A stretch of DNA of 64,000 nt from Adineta vaga. Lineage: Eukaryota > Rotifera. A program made the translations under genes and the position numbers. Below the pieces are notes generated by a model. That model had not been told where the DNA came from, ran no database searches, and was given only the letters and a program-made list of their open reading frames with translations. Positions 12,243 through 22,896 of this stretch are shown one piece after another; position 1 is the first letter of the stretch, and each line of letters begins with the position of its first letter. The stretch covers positions 16,492,001-16,556,000 of the forward strand of contig CP075493.1 of NCBI GenBank assembly GCA_021613535.1, written 5' to 3'.

Positions 12243-14050
12243 ATGAATCCAATTTTAAAAACAAATTTGAAACAAATTGGAGAAATTTTATTGAATAATA
12301 ATAATAATGGAATTGGTGATTCTATAAATGAAGATTTAGAATCTGATTCAGATGATGATGATTATAAACCTTCTGTTTCAGATTCAGCCGACACATCTGC
12401 TGATGAACATATATCAAATCAATATGATTCATCAGATTCTGATGTTAATCAAGATAGTTCTCTAGAATTTCAACCATCAGAAATAGAAAAGAATGGAATT
12501 GTATGGTCTAATGATCCAAGTCCGGTACCTGGTCGAATATGTGCTGCTAATATAATGAAAAAGAGAGCAGGATGTATTACTAAGGTTCATTCTATTCTTG
12601 ATTGTTTCAAACTGTTTATTACCAATGAAATTCTTGATAAAATTGTTTTACATACAAATCGATATGCTGAACGATATTTTGATCAAATCAAAAGTACATC
12701 TAACGATTCTATGGTAGCAAAATACATAAAAATCGTGAATGGAAATCAATTGATCGAATTGAATTAGAATCTTTCCTAGCATTATTGATACAAAGTGGTC
12801 TGAATCATAGCAATCATGATTTATTACAAGAGTTATGGGACATCAGTCAAAGCCGTCCAATATATAGAGCAACTATGTCGGTTCAAAGATTTAAATATCT
12901 ACTTCAATTTATTAGATTTGATGATCGTCTTACTCGAGATACATCTGATCGTCTGTCACCTGTAAAAGATATATTCGAAACTTTTGTCACACAACTTACT
13001 AAACACTTTATACCAGGAGAGTATTTGACTGTGGATGAGCAGTTGGTGCCCTTTCGTGGTCATTGCCGATTTGTGCAGTACATGCCAAGGAAGCCAGCGA
13101 AATACGGGCTAAAGTTTTGGGCTTTGTGTGATGCAGAGAGTCGATATGTATTGTCGATTGATCTGTATACTGGAAAAAAAGATAAGATGATTCAGAAGAA
13201 TCTTTGTATGAAGGTTGTTCTTGAGTTGATAGATCACTTGCCCGATAGTATCAAACAAGGTCGTTGTGTTACATTTGATCGGTATTTTACCGATATGAAA
13301 TTATGTGAAGCTTTATTAGATAGGAAAATGACATCAATTGGAGTTGTTGAACAGAGAAGATCCTTTGTACCAAATGAAATAAAGATTTGTCGTAAAAAAC
13401 TTCATTCATCATGGTTTTATTTTGCAAATTCATCTATGCTATTGTCTTATCAAGCAAAAGAAAAGAAGAAGCCAATTATTATCTTATCGTCATTACATAA
13501 ATGTCCTGAAACATTTGATGATGAGAAATCATTACCATGTGCTATTCATGACTATAATCAAACAAAATGCGGAGTGGATGTTATTGACCAGTGTATCAAT
13601 CATTATACGGTACGTAGAATCACTCGTCGATGGCCACTGATCGTATTTTATAATCTCATTGATATTGCAACAACAAATGCAATCGCAATTTGGTTATGTC
13701 AAAACCCGGAATGGAATTTGAGACGAGATAATACTCGTCGTTTATTTCTCACACAGTTAGTTCAACAACTTTCACGCCAGCAAAATCAACGTCGTAGTCA
13801 AGAAGCTCGTCTGAAACCCAAAGTAAAACTAGCTCTATCATCACTTGGTTATAGTATTAGCTCACAAGGCTTGGATAATCTTAGTGCTAATATTCCTTTA
13901 CATCCAACAAAAAAGAGGTGTTATTTATATCCTTCAAATCCTGGAAGAAAAGTTCGACAAACATGTAACAAATGTGGCCACAATGTTTGCATTTCACATT
14001 CAAAGACTATTACGACCGTCACTTGTCAAACTTGTTCAGAAAAAGAGTGA
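12243..14050 (+). pseudogene. piggyBac transposase with one frameshift
   Basis: A catalytic transposase that cuts and pastes at TTAA. The first ATG-led frame (from 12243) has an acidic Ser/Asp-rich N-terminus and the start of the DDE_Tnp_1_7 domain. It runs off frame in the A-rich stretch near 12720-12732 and stops at 12767. The continuing sequence REWKSIDRIELESFLALL is read in the next frame and leads into the long frame to 14050. That part carries the three catalytic Asp contexts: YLTVDEQLVPFRG, VTFDRYFTD and GVDVIDQCINHYT. It ends in a Cys/His zinc-finger tail (CNKCGHNVC...CQTC). Joined length would be about 600 residues, normal for the family. The single-base lesion in an A-run could be real or a sequencing error. 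Confidence 0.88.
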
Positions 14051-14533
14051 AACTATTTTTGTATTTTTACAAAGAGCACACTATAAAGATCATATGATTA
14101 TGATCTGAATGTTTAGTTTTCTCTTATTGGTTTTAAACATGAGAAGAAGATGAATAAACTTTGTTCATTAGAAAATTTGATATTCCTATATATATATATA
14201 TATATAATTGGTTTTGCATGTACTAACATATGCACATAAATATATTATCCGATGAACAATGGTTCAGTCTACAACATCTCCGGTTTTTCTCAATATCGTT
14301 TTAAAAGTATATACTCAATTTTTATTTAAATTATGGAACCCTCTTACAGTGCAAAACCAGAAATGTGCTGATATCCTTATAAAAATCAAACCATCTATAT
14401 CTTTCTGATAACCGAATGAAAAGTATTAGTAACGTTAAAATGTTGTTTTTTTTTATAAAATTTCATAGACGGGTCCAGATGGGCCCGTAGACATCAACGA
14501 AGTTAAAAAATGAGAACATCCACGGAGGGTTAA

Positions 14534-14879
14534 CTTAGAGCATAACAGGCATTTATATACCAGAGAACCACATATCATAAAAGGGAAGAAAAGCGAGAGA
14601 ACGAACATGTATGGAAAATACCGTTATAACTATTCTATCTTATAACATATCTTATCAATGTGTTATAACACTTTTTGTATAAAATTCGATTGATAGTGAT
14701 ATTTAGATTGATTTTCGTATCTTCTTTCGATATTTTATTCATCAATTAATAAGTTATTTTTTATTTCTTATGTAAACAATAATAGAACAAGAATATTATA
14801 TAGACAAGATTTCGCATTTGATTCTCTACTATGAAATGTTCTTTATTATGATTAGAAAATTCATTTTCTATTCCATAGA
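14534..14879. other. AT-rich flank of piggyBac
   Basis: No coding or structured sequence seen between the right TTAA and the GPCR relic. Confidence 0.35.
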
Positions 14880-15499
14880 TTTTTATGCAGCTCCTCATCC
14901 ACCACTTTACGTGCATGGAATAATCGTCGTGTGTCTATTCGCACTATTTCAATCTCCACTTTCATAGGCAGTCTATGTTACATACATATCCGCTTGGTCT
15001 ATGCTTTACAATACAAGGTGTCTATCAAACATTTGCAAGCATCTGGCTTTTCATTATATACAGTATAGGTCCATCAATTGCAATGTTTCTCTTTGGTATG
15101 TTAACTATTAGAAATATTCGTAAATCAATGAGAAGAATTGGAGTTACTGACACTCAAACTCAACCTAAAAGAAATAGAAAAACGACAGATCGACAGTTGA
15201 CTCAGATGATGTTTGGTCAATGTATAATGTATCTCGTCACAACATTGCCTTATTCAATTATTAATATTTATCTCACATTTGATTCAAGTATGAAATCAAA
15301 TGCACTTCAAACAGCAAAATTTAATATGTTATTGAGCATATCTGGTTTTATAAGTCTGTTCGTTCCATGTGCAAGTTTCTATATGTTTATATTATCAAGT
15401 AAAGGATTTCGAAATGAACTATTTCAGTTATACAAAAATCGTTTTCGAGTGCAACAAGGATCTGTCAATAATAGAATGGAAATGTTGCAAAGACACTAA
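14880..15499 (+). pseudogene. Rhodopsin-like GPCR relic, 5'-truncated
   Basis: The 14975-15499 frame encodes TM5 (SIWLFIIYSIGPSIAMFLFG), a basic third loop (RNIRKSMRR...RKTTDRQLTQM), TM6 (MYLVTTLPYSIINIYLT) and TM7 ending CASFYMFILSSKGFRNE, a form common in invertebrate FMRFamide-receptor-like GPCRs. Upstream at 14880-14970, in another frame, is an ICL2/TM4-like stretch (STTLRAWNNRRVSIRTISIS), implying a frameshift. TM1-TM3 are absent. The last exon lacks other lesions and ends normally. Likely a decayed receptor copy, not a functional gene. Confidence 0.65.
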
Positions 15500-16142
15500 A
15501 TGTATGTAGATGTCGATGTTAATGTGTAAATCAAAATAGAAGATTTTCTTTTGATCCTTCCAGTTTTTTCTGCTCCAATCAGTAAAATATTTATGCTTTT
15601 TCTTTACTTTTCTTAGAAATACAAAAATTTGTCGTTACTTATGATTAAAATTCTAATAGAAATAAGAAATAAATTGGATTTACATGAAAAAGAAACTTCA
15701 ATACAAAATCGGATTTGTTTCTTGTAATCAATTGATAGAAACATTCGAATTATAGAATCCTCGGCGAATGTTTATTCATTGTATCAGTCCATTAATTTCG
15801 TAATCAATTAAAAGACTTTTCTTATATAGATAATGAGAGAAGATGATGATATCGTTCACCATTCTCTGCTCAGAAAGTTTTCTGCATCATTCTATTGCTC
15901 ATGTAAAAAATTATTACGTTGCACTGTTTTTTTTCTCATTTATATGATTCATATTCTTTCTCATCGATCGTATCGAAGGTAATAATATGAGAGAGAAATG
16001 TAAGTATGGTGCAGATCGATTTTGTTCATTCATGCATCAGTTGTCAATGACAAATGAATAAATGAGCGTATAAAATCACTACTATTTCTTTCATCAATAT
16101 TATCACTTTTTTTCAACCTTCATTTTTATATTATACTCTATC
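15500..16142. other. Intergenic, promoter side of NHL gene
   Basis: AT-rich with no ORF of note. The right end should contain the promoter of the NHL-repeat gene. Confidence 0.35.
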
Positions 16143-17281
16143 ATGCGTCAAGTTTCAATACTATCAAGTTTAATTTTACTTTTAGTTGTTAATCCTCTTA
16201 TGTAAATATAAATCTTTTGAATAATAATGAAACTTAACTATTTTTTATTAGTTTAATTCAATCACAATCATGTAAAACAAATGTAAAAGAAAATCAAGAA
16301 GGAATATCTATAATAAATGATAATAAACTTAATACAGCGATAAAATCATTTGAACCAACGCTTCTTGCGTTTGATAGTCAATGGAATTTATATTTTGTTG
16401 ATTCTGGTCATCAATGTATTTTTATGTATCCAACTAATAAGACAACTAATCAAAATCCTACTCAAATTGTATCCAATGTATCACCAACAAGTTTGTTTAT
16501 TGATAAATATGATAATCTTTATTATAATGATCGAAATATAATAAAAATATTCAATATTATCAACAGAAATATTACAAGTTTAAATATTTCTTACTATGAT
16601 TCATATTATAAATTGAATCGATCATTATCACAATATTTTTATCTCTACGTCGATAGAAACTTAACACTATACGTATTAGATCGTAATGCAGGACGACTAC
16701 TACGATTTTCACCTGAAAATCCAAATAATGTTACCGTGATTGCTGGTCAGAATAATGAATTACAAGTTCCAAGATGCATATATGTCGATGAAAATGATCG
16801 AAATACAATATACATTTGTGACTCAACTAATAGAATACTGAAATACTCAAATGATGGATTAAATATGAGCGTTGTAATGGATGGTCGATCTGCATATAAT
16901 AGTACTGTTTGGAATTCATTATTTTTGTCGCGTTCGATCAAAATTAATTCTGATAATCAGCAAATGTACGTCTCAGCTATTGTATATGATCGTCTTATAC
17001 GATTGAATTTCAATAATAATACAAACCAAGGTGAAATTGTTAGTAAATTTCGAAAACTGAGTGGTGTTCAAGACTTCATATTTGATAGTAATAAAAATTT
17101 GTATGTGACAGACGATCTTTTTGGTACTGGTGAAATATTGAAATATTTAAATTGTTGTGAAAATAAAACATTCTGTCAATATGTATACTCGAATGCCAAT
17201 AGAATTCGTAAACTTGCAACATCACTACAAATTCTACAATGGTCGATTTTTATATTCTCTATTTTCTGTTGGAATCATTAA
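16143..17281 (+). CDS. Secreted NHL-repeat protein
   Basis: Two exons (16143-16201 and 16252-17281) give 362 residues. The first encodes a hydrophobic signal peptide (SILSSLILLLVVNPL); the 50-bp intron is GT-AG and its phase fits. The rest is a chain of NHL-type beta-propeller blades, each with a motif such as LLAFDSQWNLYFVDSG, LFIDKYDNLYYND, LYVDRNLTLYVLDRNAGRL, IYVDENDRNTIYICDS and FIFDSNKNLYVTDD. There are many N-glycosylation sequons (NIT, NIS, NVT, NMS). NHL propellers bind proteins or glycans outside the cell or on membranes; the ligand here is unknown. The C-terminus ends in a short hydrophobic stretch (LQWSIFIFSIFC), possibly a tail or GPI signal. Confidence 0.8.
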
Positions 17282-17489
17282 CGACTATCTACATACAAGT
17301 AACACTCGTCGTGCCGACTCACTTAACCCTTGACTGTGGAGGACGGGTATTTTCAGCTTGACTCAATAGTGAGATGAATTGATCTGAAAACTTAAGATAC
17401 GCGAAAACGGCTTTCATGTTATTGTTAAAATATGTATCCACCTTCGAAAACAGAATGTTAACTTTTTTTTCGTGAAATAAAATTCATCC

Positions 17490-17564
17490 AACACCCATCT
17501 CTATACCCCCACCCATGGTTTCACCCATCACCCAAGTCAACACCCACACCCTCACACCCTCAAA
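17490..17564 (-). repeat. Telomere-like CCCACA tract (T3)
   Basis: Degenerate accc/caccc units on the C-rich strand, ending cacccacaccctcacaccctcaaa; no G-rich partner arm. Confidence 0.6.
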
Positions 17565-17601
17565 ATGTCAACTACAAAGAAAAAAACGCTATCATTTGTT
17601 C

Positions 17602-17754
17602 TCATTCAACATGATCGTAAGTCAATCTGTTATCATTGATATAACTTCTCTTTAATTCTATTAAACTGTATATATCCTTCGGTATGTTATCAAAAGAAAG
17701 TGATGATTTGAATAGTAGATCATTCATCGACGTGATCATATTAGTCTGAAGTAT
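17602..17754 (-). pseudogene. Isolated leucine-rich-repeat exon
   Basis: Reverse-strand exon after a good acceptor (attgcag) reads ILQTNMITSMNDLL...SFDNIPKDIYSLIELKR...NDNRLTYDHVE and stops at 17602-17604. The IP-x-x-IYSLIELK...NDNRL spacing is that of a typical LRR. No neighbouring LRR exon is recognised upstream on this strand, so it looks like a fragment of a lost gene. Confidence 0.4.
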
Positions 17755-18717
17755 CTGCAATAAATACAAATTTCGAATTAGATAAAAATAATGCACTTCC
17801 TTTTTTTTTTAACAATCTCGTTTAAAACACAATTAATAACAGATGTAAGTTATTATATTTATGTTAAATACAAAAATCATGATTTAAATGCTGAAATGTT
17901 TGAAGTTGGATACAGATGCAAATTGCTGTAGCAGTTCCAATTGAACGTGATTATAATGATTAAATCTATTAAAAGATTAACTTTGGTAAAAAGAAAGTAA
18001 AATAATACTTTAATATTTGTAAAAAGTATATTGCAATTCCATGATAAGTTTTAGTAACAACTTGTGTTTGAATTTTCTTAGAAGTATTTTTTAAAAGTTC
18101 TTCACTCGTGTGCCTACAGATTTTAGTTAGAGAATAAGATATGATCTCATAACAATTCATTTCATTTTTCTTCATAAAGAGACTCTAACAAAATATTTTT
18201 ATCTACATATTTTATTTTCTTTATTTTATGAATATTCAATGATGATTCAAACACTGTGCTTCTATACCTTCTAGTCGTAGAATTTTTTAATTTTTCTCGA
18301 ATGTTCTCTATTGACAGTAGATAATAACTCACATCTGTCATGATTTCGTTCTAAACAGTAATATTGAAAAGGAAATCAACTATTGATGTTGTTTTAGTTA
18401 CATATGTTGCAACATAGAAACGATCATTTAATAAGAAATTGAAAGAGATATGTTTTAGGACTTGTCCAATTTATTTCGATTAGATATACAATGTGATGGT
18501 GTTAAATAAGAACATAGCATCAAAAATTAATAATGACGTAAAATTTATTAAATGAAGGATATGAAATAGTTTTTGTTTTTATTTTATTTTATTATTTTAC
18601 TTTCATTCAACTGACAATAATAAACGCCCAATAGAAATTTCTCCATCAGAAACAATAGCGTATGCGTATTTAAAACAGTTGATAAAGTTCTAAATAATAA
18701 TTTATGATAGATATGTA

Positions 18718-20071
18718 GAGGTACAAACGTCAAAACGCAAATGGTCCAAGTTTTCCATGATTATAGTTATTTCGGTCATAGCACTCGTTGCTTTAATTCC
18801 AGCAATCATCGTAAGAAAAAACAAGGCAAATGTGACAAAAATGTCAACAGCAGAAGCATCGTCAATAACTACAACATCAACAGTAACAATACCGACAACC
18901 ACACCAACATCAACATCTAAACTAACAACAACAGCCGAAACAAGTTAGAAATAATTCTAAAACCTCATGTATTAAATACTTTGTTAGTCACTCACAAAAT
19001 AGTTATTTCTATTGAATATTTATATATAATTTTAAAATCTTCGAATCATCTATGAAAATATTTTTGTTTTCTTTTTTCTATTTAGTATGGATAACTACAG
19101 AAAACATGAATGATGCACAAATAGGTCATACAGCATCTATATTGTCAAATGGATTAGTATTAGTTACCGGTGGATCTGGTAATGTTCGTTATCTAAGTAC
19201 AGCTGAATTATATGATCCATTAAAAAATACTTGGAGCAATACAGGACAACTGATAGTCGGACGGGAAGATCATACAGCATCGATATTAAATGATGGAAAA
19301 ATATTAGTCGCTGGTGGATATAGTAATGGTCTTGCTATGAAATATGTTAATTTATATGATCCATCAACACGTATTTGGACCAGTATTAAAAAAATGAATG
19401 TTGCACGACAAGATCATCGAGCAGTAACAATATTAAATGGTAGTGTTTTAGTTATTGGTGGATATGGTACTAATATTCTTGATAGTGTTGAATTATATGA
19501 TGTTTCAACAAATGATTGGATATCTAAAGCTAATTTGATATATGCTCGAGAAGATCTTTCAGCATCAGTATTAACAAATGAAAAAGTTTTAGTTGTTGGT
19601 GGGATGAATAAACATCGTCTTAATACTGGTGAATTGTATGATCCATTAACAAATATATGGACATTAACAAAAAATTTAAATATGGCACGTAGTCATCATA
19701 CATCATCTGTCTTATCTAATGGAAAAGTCTTAGTTGTTGGTGGAGTGAATGATACTCATTCATTGAATAGTGTTGAATTATATGATCCATCAACAGGTAA
19801 TTGGACATTAACAGGATATATGAATAGCGTACGGTATGGTCATACAGCATCAGTTTTACCAAACGGAAAAGTTTTAGTTACTGGAGGATATGGTGATACA
19901 AATTATTTAGCTACTACAGAATCATATGATCCATTAACAGGTATTTGGATATGCGAAAAAAATATGATCTTTCCTCGACGATATCATACAGCATCTATTT
20001 TACCTAATGGAAAAATATTTGTTACTGGTGGACAAAGTTCATCTATTTTGAAAAGTACAGAATTATATTAA
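18718..20071 (+). CDS. Type II membrane protein with Thr-rich stalk and seven Kelch repeats
   Basis: Exon 18718-18943 encodes a basic cytoplasmic segment (TSKRKWSKF), one TM helix (SMIIVISVIALVALIPAII) and a Thr/Ser-rich stalk. The intron 18944-19085 joins it in phase to 19086-20071. That exon carries seven Kelch blades of about 47 residues, each with the pattern HTASIL-NGKVLVTGG...ELYDP-TN-W. The ATG at 19052 lies inside the intron and is not the start. The true start ATG should be in a small upstream exon I could not place, because the open frame before 18757 has no ATG. The product is probably a surface protein with a beta-propeller for binding; the ligand is unknown. This TM-stalk-Kelch layout recurs in bdelloid genomes. 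Confidence 0.78.
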
Positions 20072-20677
20072 TCATTATTAACAGATTAAAAATTTTTCAT
20101 TCAATGAATCACGCTCTTAGTATTTTTCATGTAACTCATTCATCTTTCAATGTTTAAGAAAAAAAATATTTTACCAAAAGGTTCCTTGTCAAATTCTCTA
20201 TAAAACGGTGATAAAACAAATTTTATTAGCAAGGGAAGAAAGGAAACTAGAGGAAGATTATTTTACACATATAAAATACTTAACTTTCAAAGCTAACAAT
20301 TGTTTTTTCCATAAAATGCTTAGAATTTGCATCGTTTATTCTTAAGTCAAGATATACTAAAAGATGCAGCGTGACATGAGGGTTTGGGTGTGGGTGGGGT
20401 TGAATAGAATATATACCATACACAAGTTTCACATCTTATATTATTGTGATCTTACAAACAAAATTATTAAAATTATCCCGCTTTCAAGTTCAATTAATGA
20501 GAAGAAATCAACCAAACAAGTAAAATTAATATCGACGCGTCAGAATATCACTTAATCTAAAGAGAGTTTGGAAAGTATAAGAGACTTATTTTTTTCATAG
20601 TGAAGAGAATAAATAATTATTTATTAAATATCAAATAAAGTGTCAACTGTTCCTACGACAAATGGCTTTATAAAAGA
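20072..20677. other. Intergenic, nothing supported except tract T4
   Basis: AT-rich spacer between converging genes; contains T4 at 20378-20400. Confidence 0.35.
20378..20400 (+). repeat. Telomere-like tract (T4)
   Basis: gagggtttgggtgtgggtgggg, followed by ttgaatagaatat, which resembles the gaatagaagatta spacer of T6. No complementary arm. Confidence 0.55.
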
Positions 20678-22551
20678 TTAAAGCTGTAGTTCTAACTTTG
20701 TATTATTTTCTAATGTTTTCTTCATGTGTCGCTTTGCAGTAGCATTGAGTCTATTCAAAACTAGGTTTAGCATAAGGAGTGTCTGTTAAGAATATTGAAA
20801 AAAATGAGTGAACGATAAGATCTGAAGACGAGAGTTAAATCTTACTTTATTTTGTTGTAGAGCAGTGGCAAGGTGTTGCGCTCCTTCGTCACCGATTTGA
20901 TTCATTCCGAGGCTTAGTTTAGTGAGTGTCTATCAAAAAGAGTGAGTGAATGATAATATGGAAAGATGGAGATGTTACATCGTTTTGTTGTAAAGCATCA
21001 GCAAGATATTTCGCTCGATGATCATCGATCTGATTACTATCAAGATAAAGTGCAGTGAGTGTCTATATGAAATAAGGAATGAATATTATCATGAGAACTT
21101 GTCGATGTTACTTTGCTCTGCTGTAAATACTTCGTAAGATGTTGTATTCCTTCATCAGTCACATTATTTGCATGAAGACCAATTTCCGTGAGTGTCTGTA
21201 TGGAATAGAAACGACTGATAAAATGAAAAGATGAAGATATTACTTTGTTTTTCTTGAGACCGTCGGCAAGATATTGTACTGCTACATCACCAATATGATT
21301 GTAGGACAGAAAAAGTGTAGTGAGTGTCTATGACAATTAATAAGTGACTGATAGGATGAGAAAGTCAGAGAGTCACTTCATTTTGTTGAAGAGTATTGGT
21401 AAGATATTGTACTCCTTGCAGACCAATGTGATTACTAGAGAGAAGAAGTACGGTGAGTGTCTAAGTGAAATGATTAGCGGGTAATACAATAATAGAATTA
21501 GAAAATATTACTCGATTTTGTTGTAGAACTTTGGCAAGATGTTTAGCTGCTTCAATACCGATGTTATTTTTACTTAGATCAAGTGTAGTGAGTGTCTTAA
21601 AAAAATAGATGAAAAATGTTAGAATGAAAAGATGGACTATTCCTTTGTTTTGGTAGAGCGCATTTGCAAGATGTTGTACTCCTTTGTTGCCAATGTCATT
21701 GATGTAAAGAGAAAGTTTGGTGAGCGTCTATCAAAAAACAGTTAGTATAAGTGATAACATGTGAAGATGAAGATATTACTTGATTTTCTTGTAGAGCATT
21801 AGCGAGATATTGAGCACCTTCGTCACCGATCTCATTGTAAACGAGATCTAGTGTAATGAGTGTCTGTAAAAACAGATAATAAATGAGAGAATGAGAAGAT
21901 GTAAATGTGACTTTATTTTGTTTCAAAGCACTGCTAAGATATCGTACTCCTTCGTCACTAATACCATTGCCGCGCAGATGAAGTGTGGTGATTGTCTAGA
22001 TTAAATAGCGAATGAATGAGAAGATAATAAGATAAAGACATCACTTTGTTTTGCTGGAGATAATTGGCAAGATGTTGAGCTCCTTGAGCACCGATATATT
22101 GTGTTTGAACGTAAAGAGAGGACAACATCTATATGCATGAAGAATTTGTGAATAATATCATACTTAAATATTTACATCATAGAAATTTGATTACTCATTT
22201 AAGTGAAATTCAATTGATTAGTACTAGATAACACTATTAGGATTCAAATTTTATCCGATTATTCAATTTGAACATACAGTAATTATTATTGGAGGTTCAT
22301 GCGGATATCTCGATCCAGACTCGCAATAGACACGTTAGTTTCTCGGTCACAGTAATATCATAGATTTCTATGAATAAATGATATATTAAAAAATTTACCT
22401 GATATGGATAATAACTGTCAATAATTATATTTATTCGTGTACAAACATTTCGTATAGAACATAGAAGATTATATTTGTCAAGATGATCAAGAATTCGATA
22501 AATAATTTCGACTGGTAATGTAATAAGTGATGAAAAAGTTTTATTCGACAT
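20678..22551 (-). CDS. F-box / leucine-rich-repeat protein, one LRR per exon
   Basis: The first exon (22399-22551, 51 codons) carries an F-box-like motif, LITLPVEIIYRILDHLDKYN. Ten exons of exactly 84 nt follow (22045-22128, 21912-21995, 21780-21863, 21644-21727, 21512-21595, 21377-21460, 21244-21327, 21112-21195, 20979-21062, 20846-20929). A last exon runs 20678-20782, ending TAA. Each 84-nt exon is one 28-residue ribonuclease-inhibitor-type LRR of the form TLT-L-L--N-IGDEGAQ-LA-ALQ-N, bounded by phase-0 introns of about 48-63 nt. Total about 365 residues if the 270-bp first intron hides no exon. F-box-LRR proteins usually pick substrates for SCF ubiquitin ligases; RI-type LRRs also occur in NLR sensors. 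The exon 21644-21727 is followed by GGAATAG where GT is expected, so that donor is non-canonical or mutated. Confidence 0.82.
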
Positions 22552-22896
22552 TGTTGAAAACTATTGTAATGTATCTTATTTCTTTTGATTGTGTAATTAT
22601 TTATTTAGAAAATAAAATGTAAACGAATAATATCAATTGACAGAATGCTATGTCACCTATACGATATTTTGTTTATGCGTCTTACCTCTAATAAGCATCA
22701 AATCAGATTGGATGAATAGATCGTCCTATAAGATACATTTATATATATTATTTCTTAATAATTAACACTTTTTTTTTCAAAAATTCAAAACAGAGAATAT
22801 AAAATTATTTATTTTTAAAATATCTTGATAAATGTGTCGCTAACGAATGATTAATACATAAAATATATTCAAACAAAAGTACGAAAAAAAGATGTA
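22552..22896. other. Intergenic spacer between two minus-strand genes
   Basis: AT-rich, no ORF; promoter of the F-box/LRR gene and the 3' end of the lipase gene are expected here. Confidence 0.35.

Larger units (their letters stand above)
11755..14529 (+). mobile_element. piggyBac-type DNA transposon with TTAA duplication
   Basis: A 2775-bp element bounded by TTAA on both sides (11751-11754 and 14530-14533). The left terminus CCCTCGGTTGATGTTC (11755-11770) matches the reverse complement of the right terminus (14514-14529, CCCTCCGTGGATGTTC) at 14 of 16 positions. The CCC ends and TTAA target are the piggyBac hallmark. Inside the ends lie 16-bp palindromes of the form GGGTCC-N4-GG(A/G)CCC. One transposase gene fills the centre. 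The well-matched ends and single coding lesion suggest a fairly recent insertion. Confidence 0.93.
17282..18717. other. Intergenic with telomere-like tracts and LRR debris
   Basis: Holds the C-rich tract T3 and one decayed LRR exon (17602-17754). The remainder is AT-rich without supported genes. An upstream exon of the Kelch gene with its start codon must lie somewhere left of 18718. Confidence 0.4.

Noticed and set aside
19052-19085. ATG with hydrophobic stretch as start of the Kelch protein
   Set aside because: An acceptor at 19084-19085 joins in phase to the TM/Thr-rich exon upstream, giving a better protein; the ATG is intronic.
20846-22128. Regularly spaced ~84-nt similar blocks separated by ~50-60 nt, superficially CRISPR- or minisatellite-like
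   Set aside because: Each block translates on the minus strand as one LRR with splice sites at its edges; they are exons.
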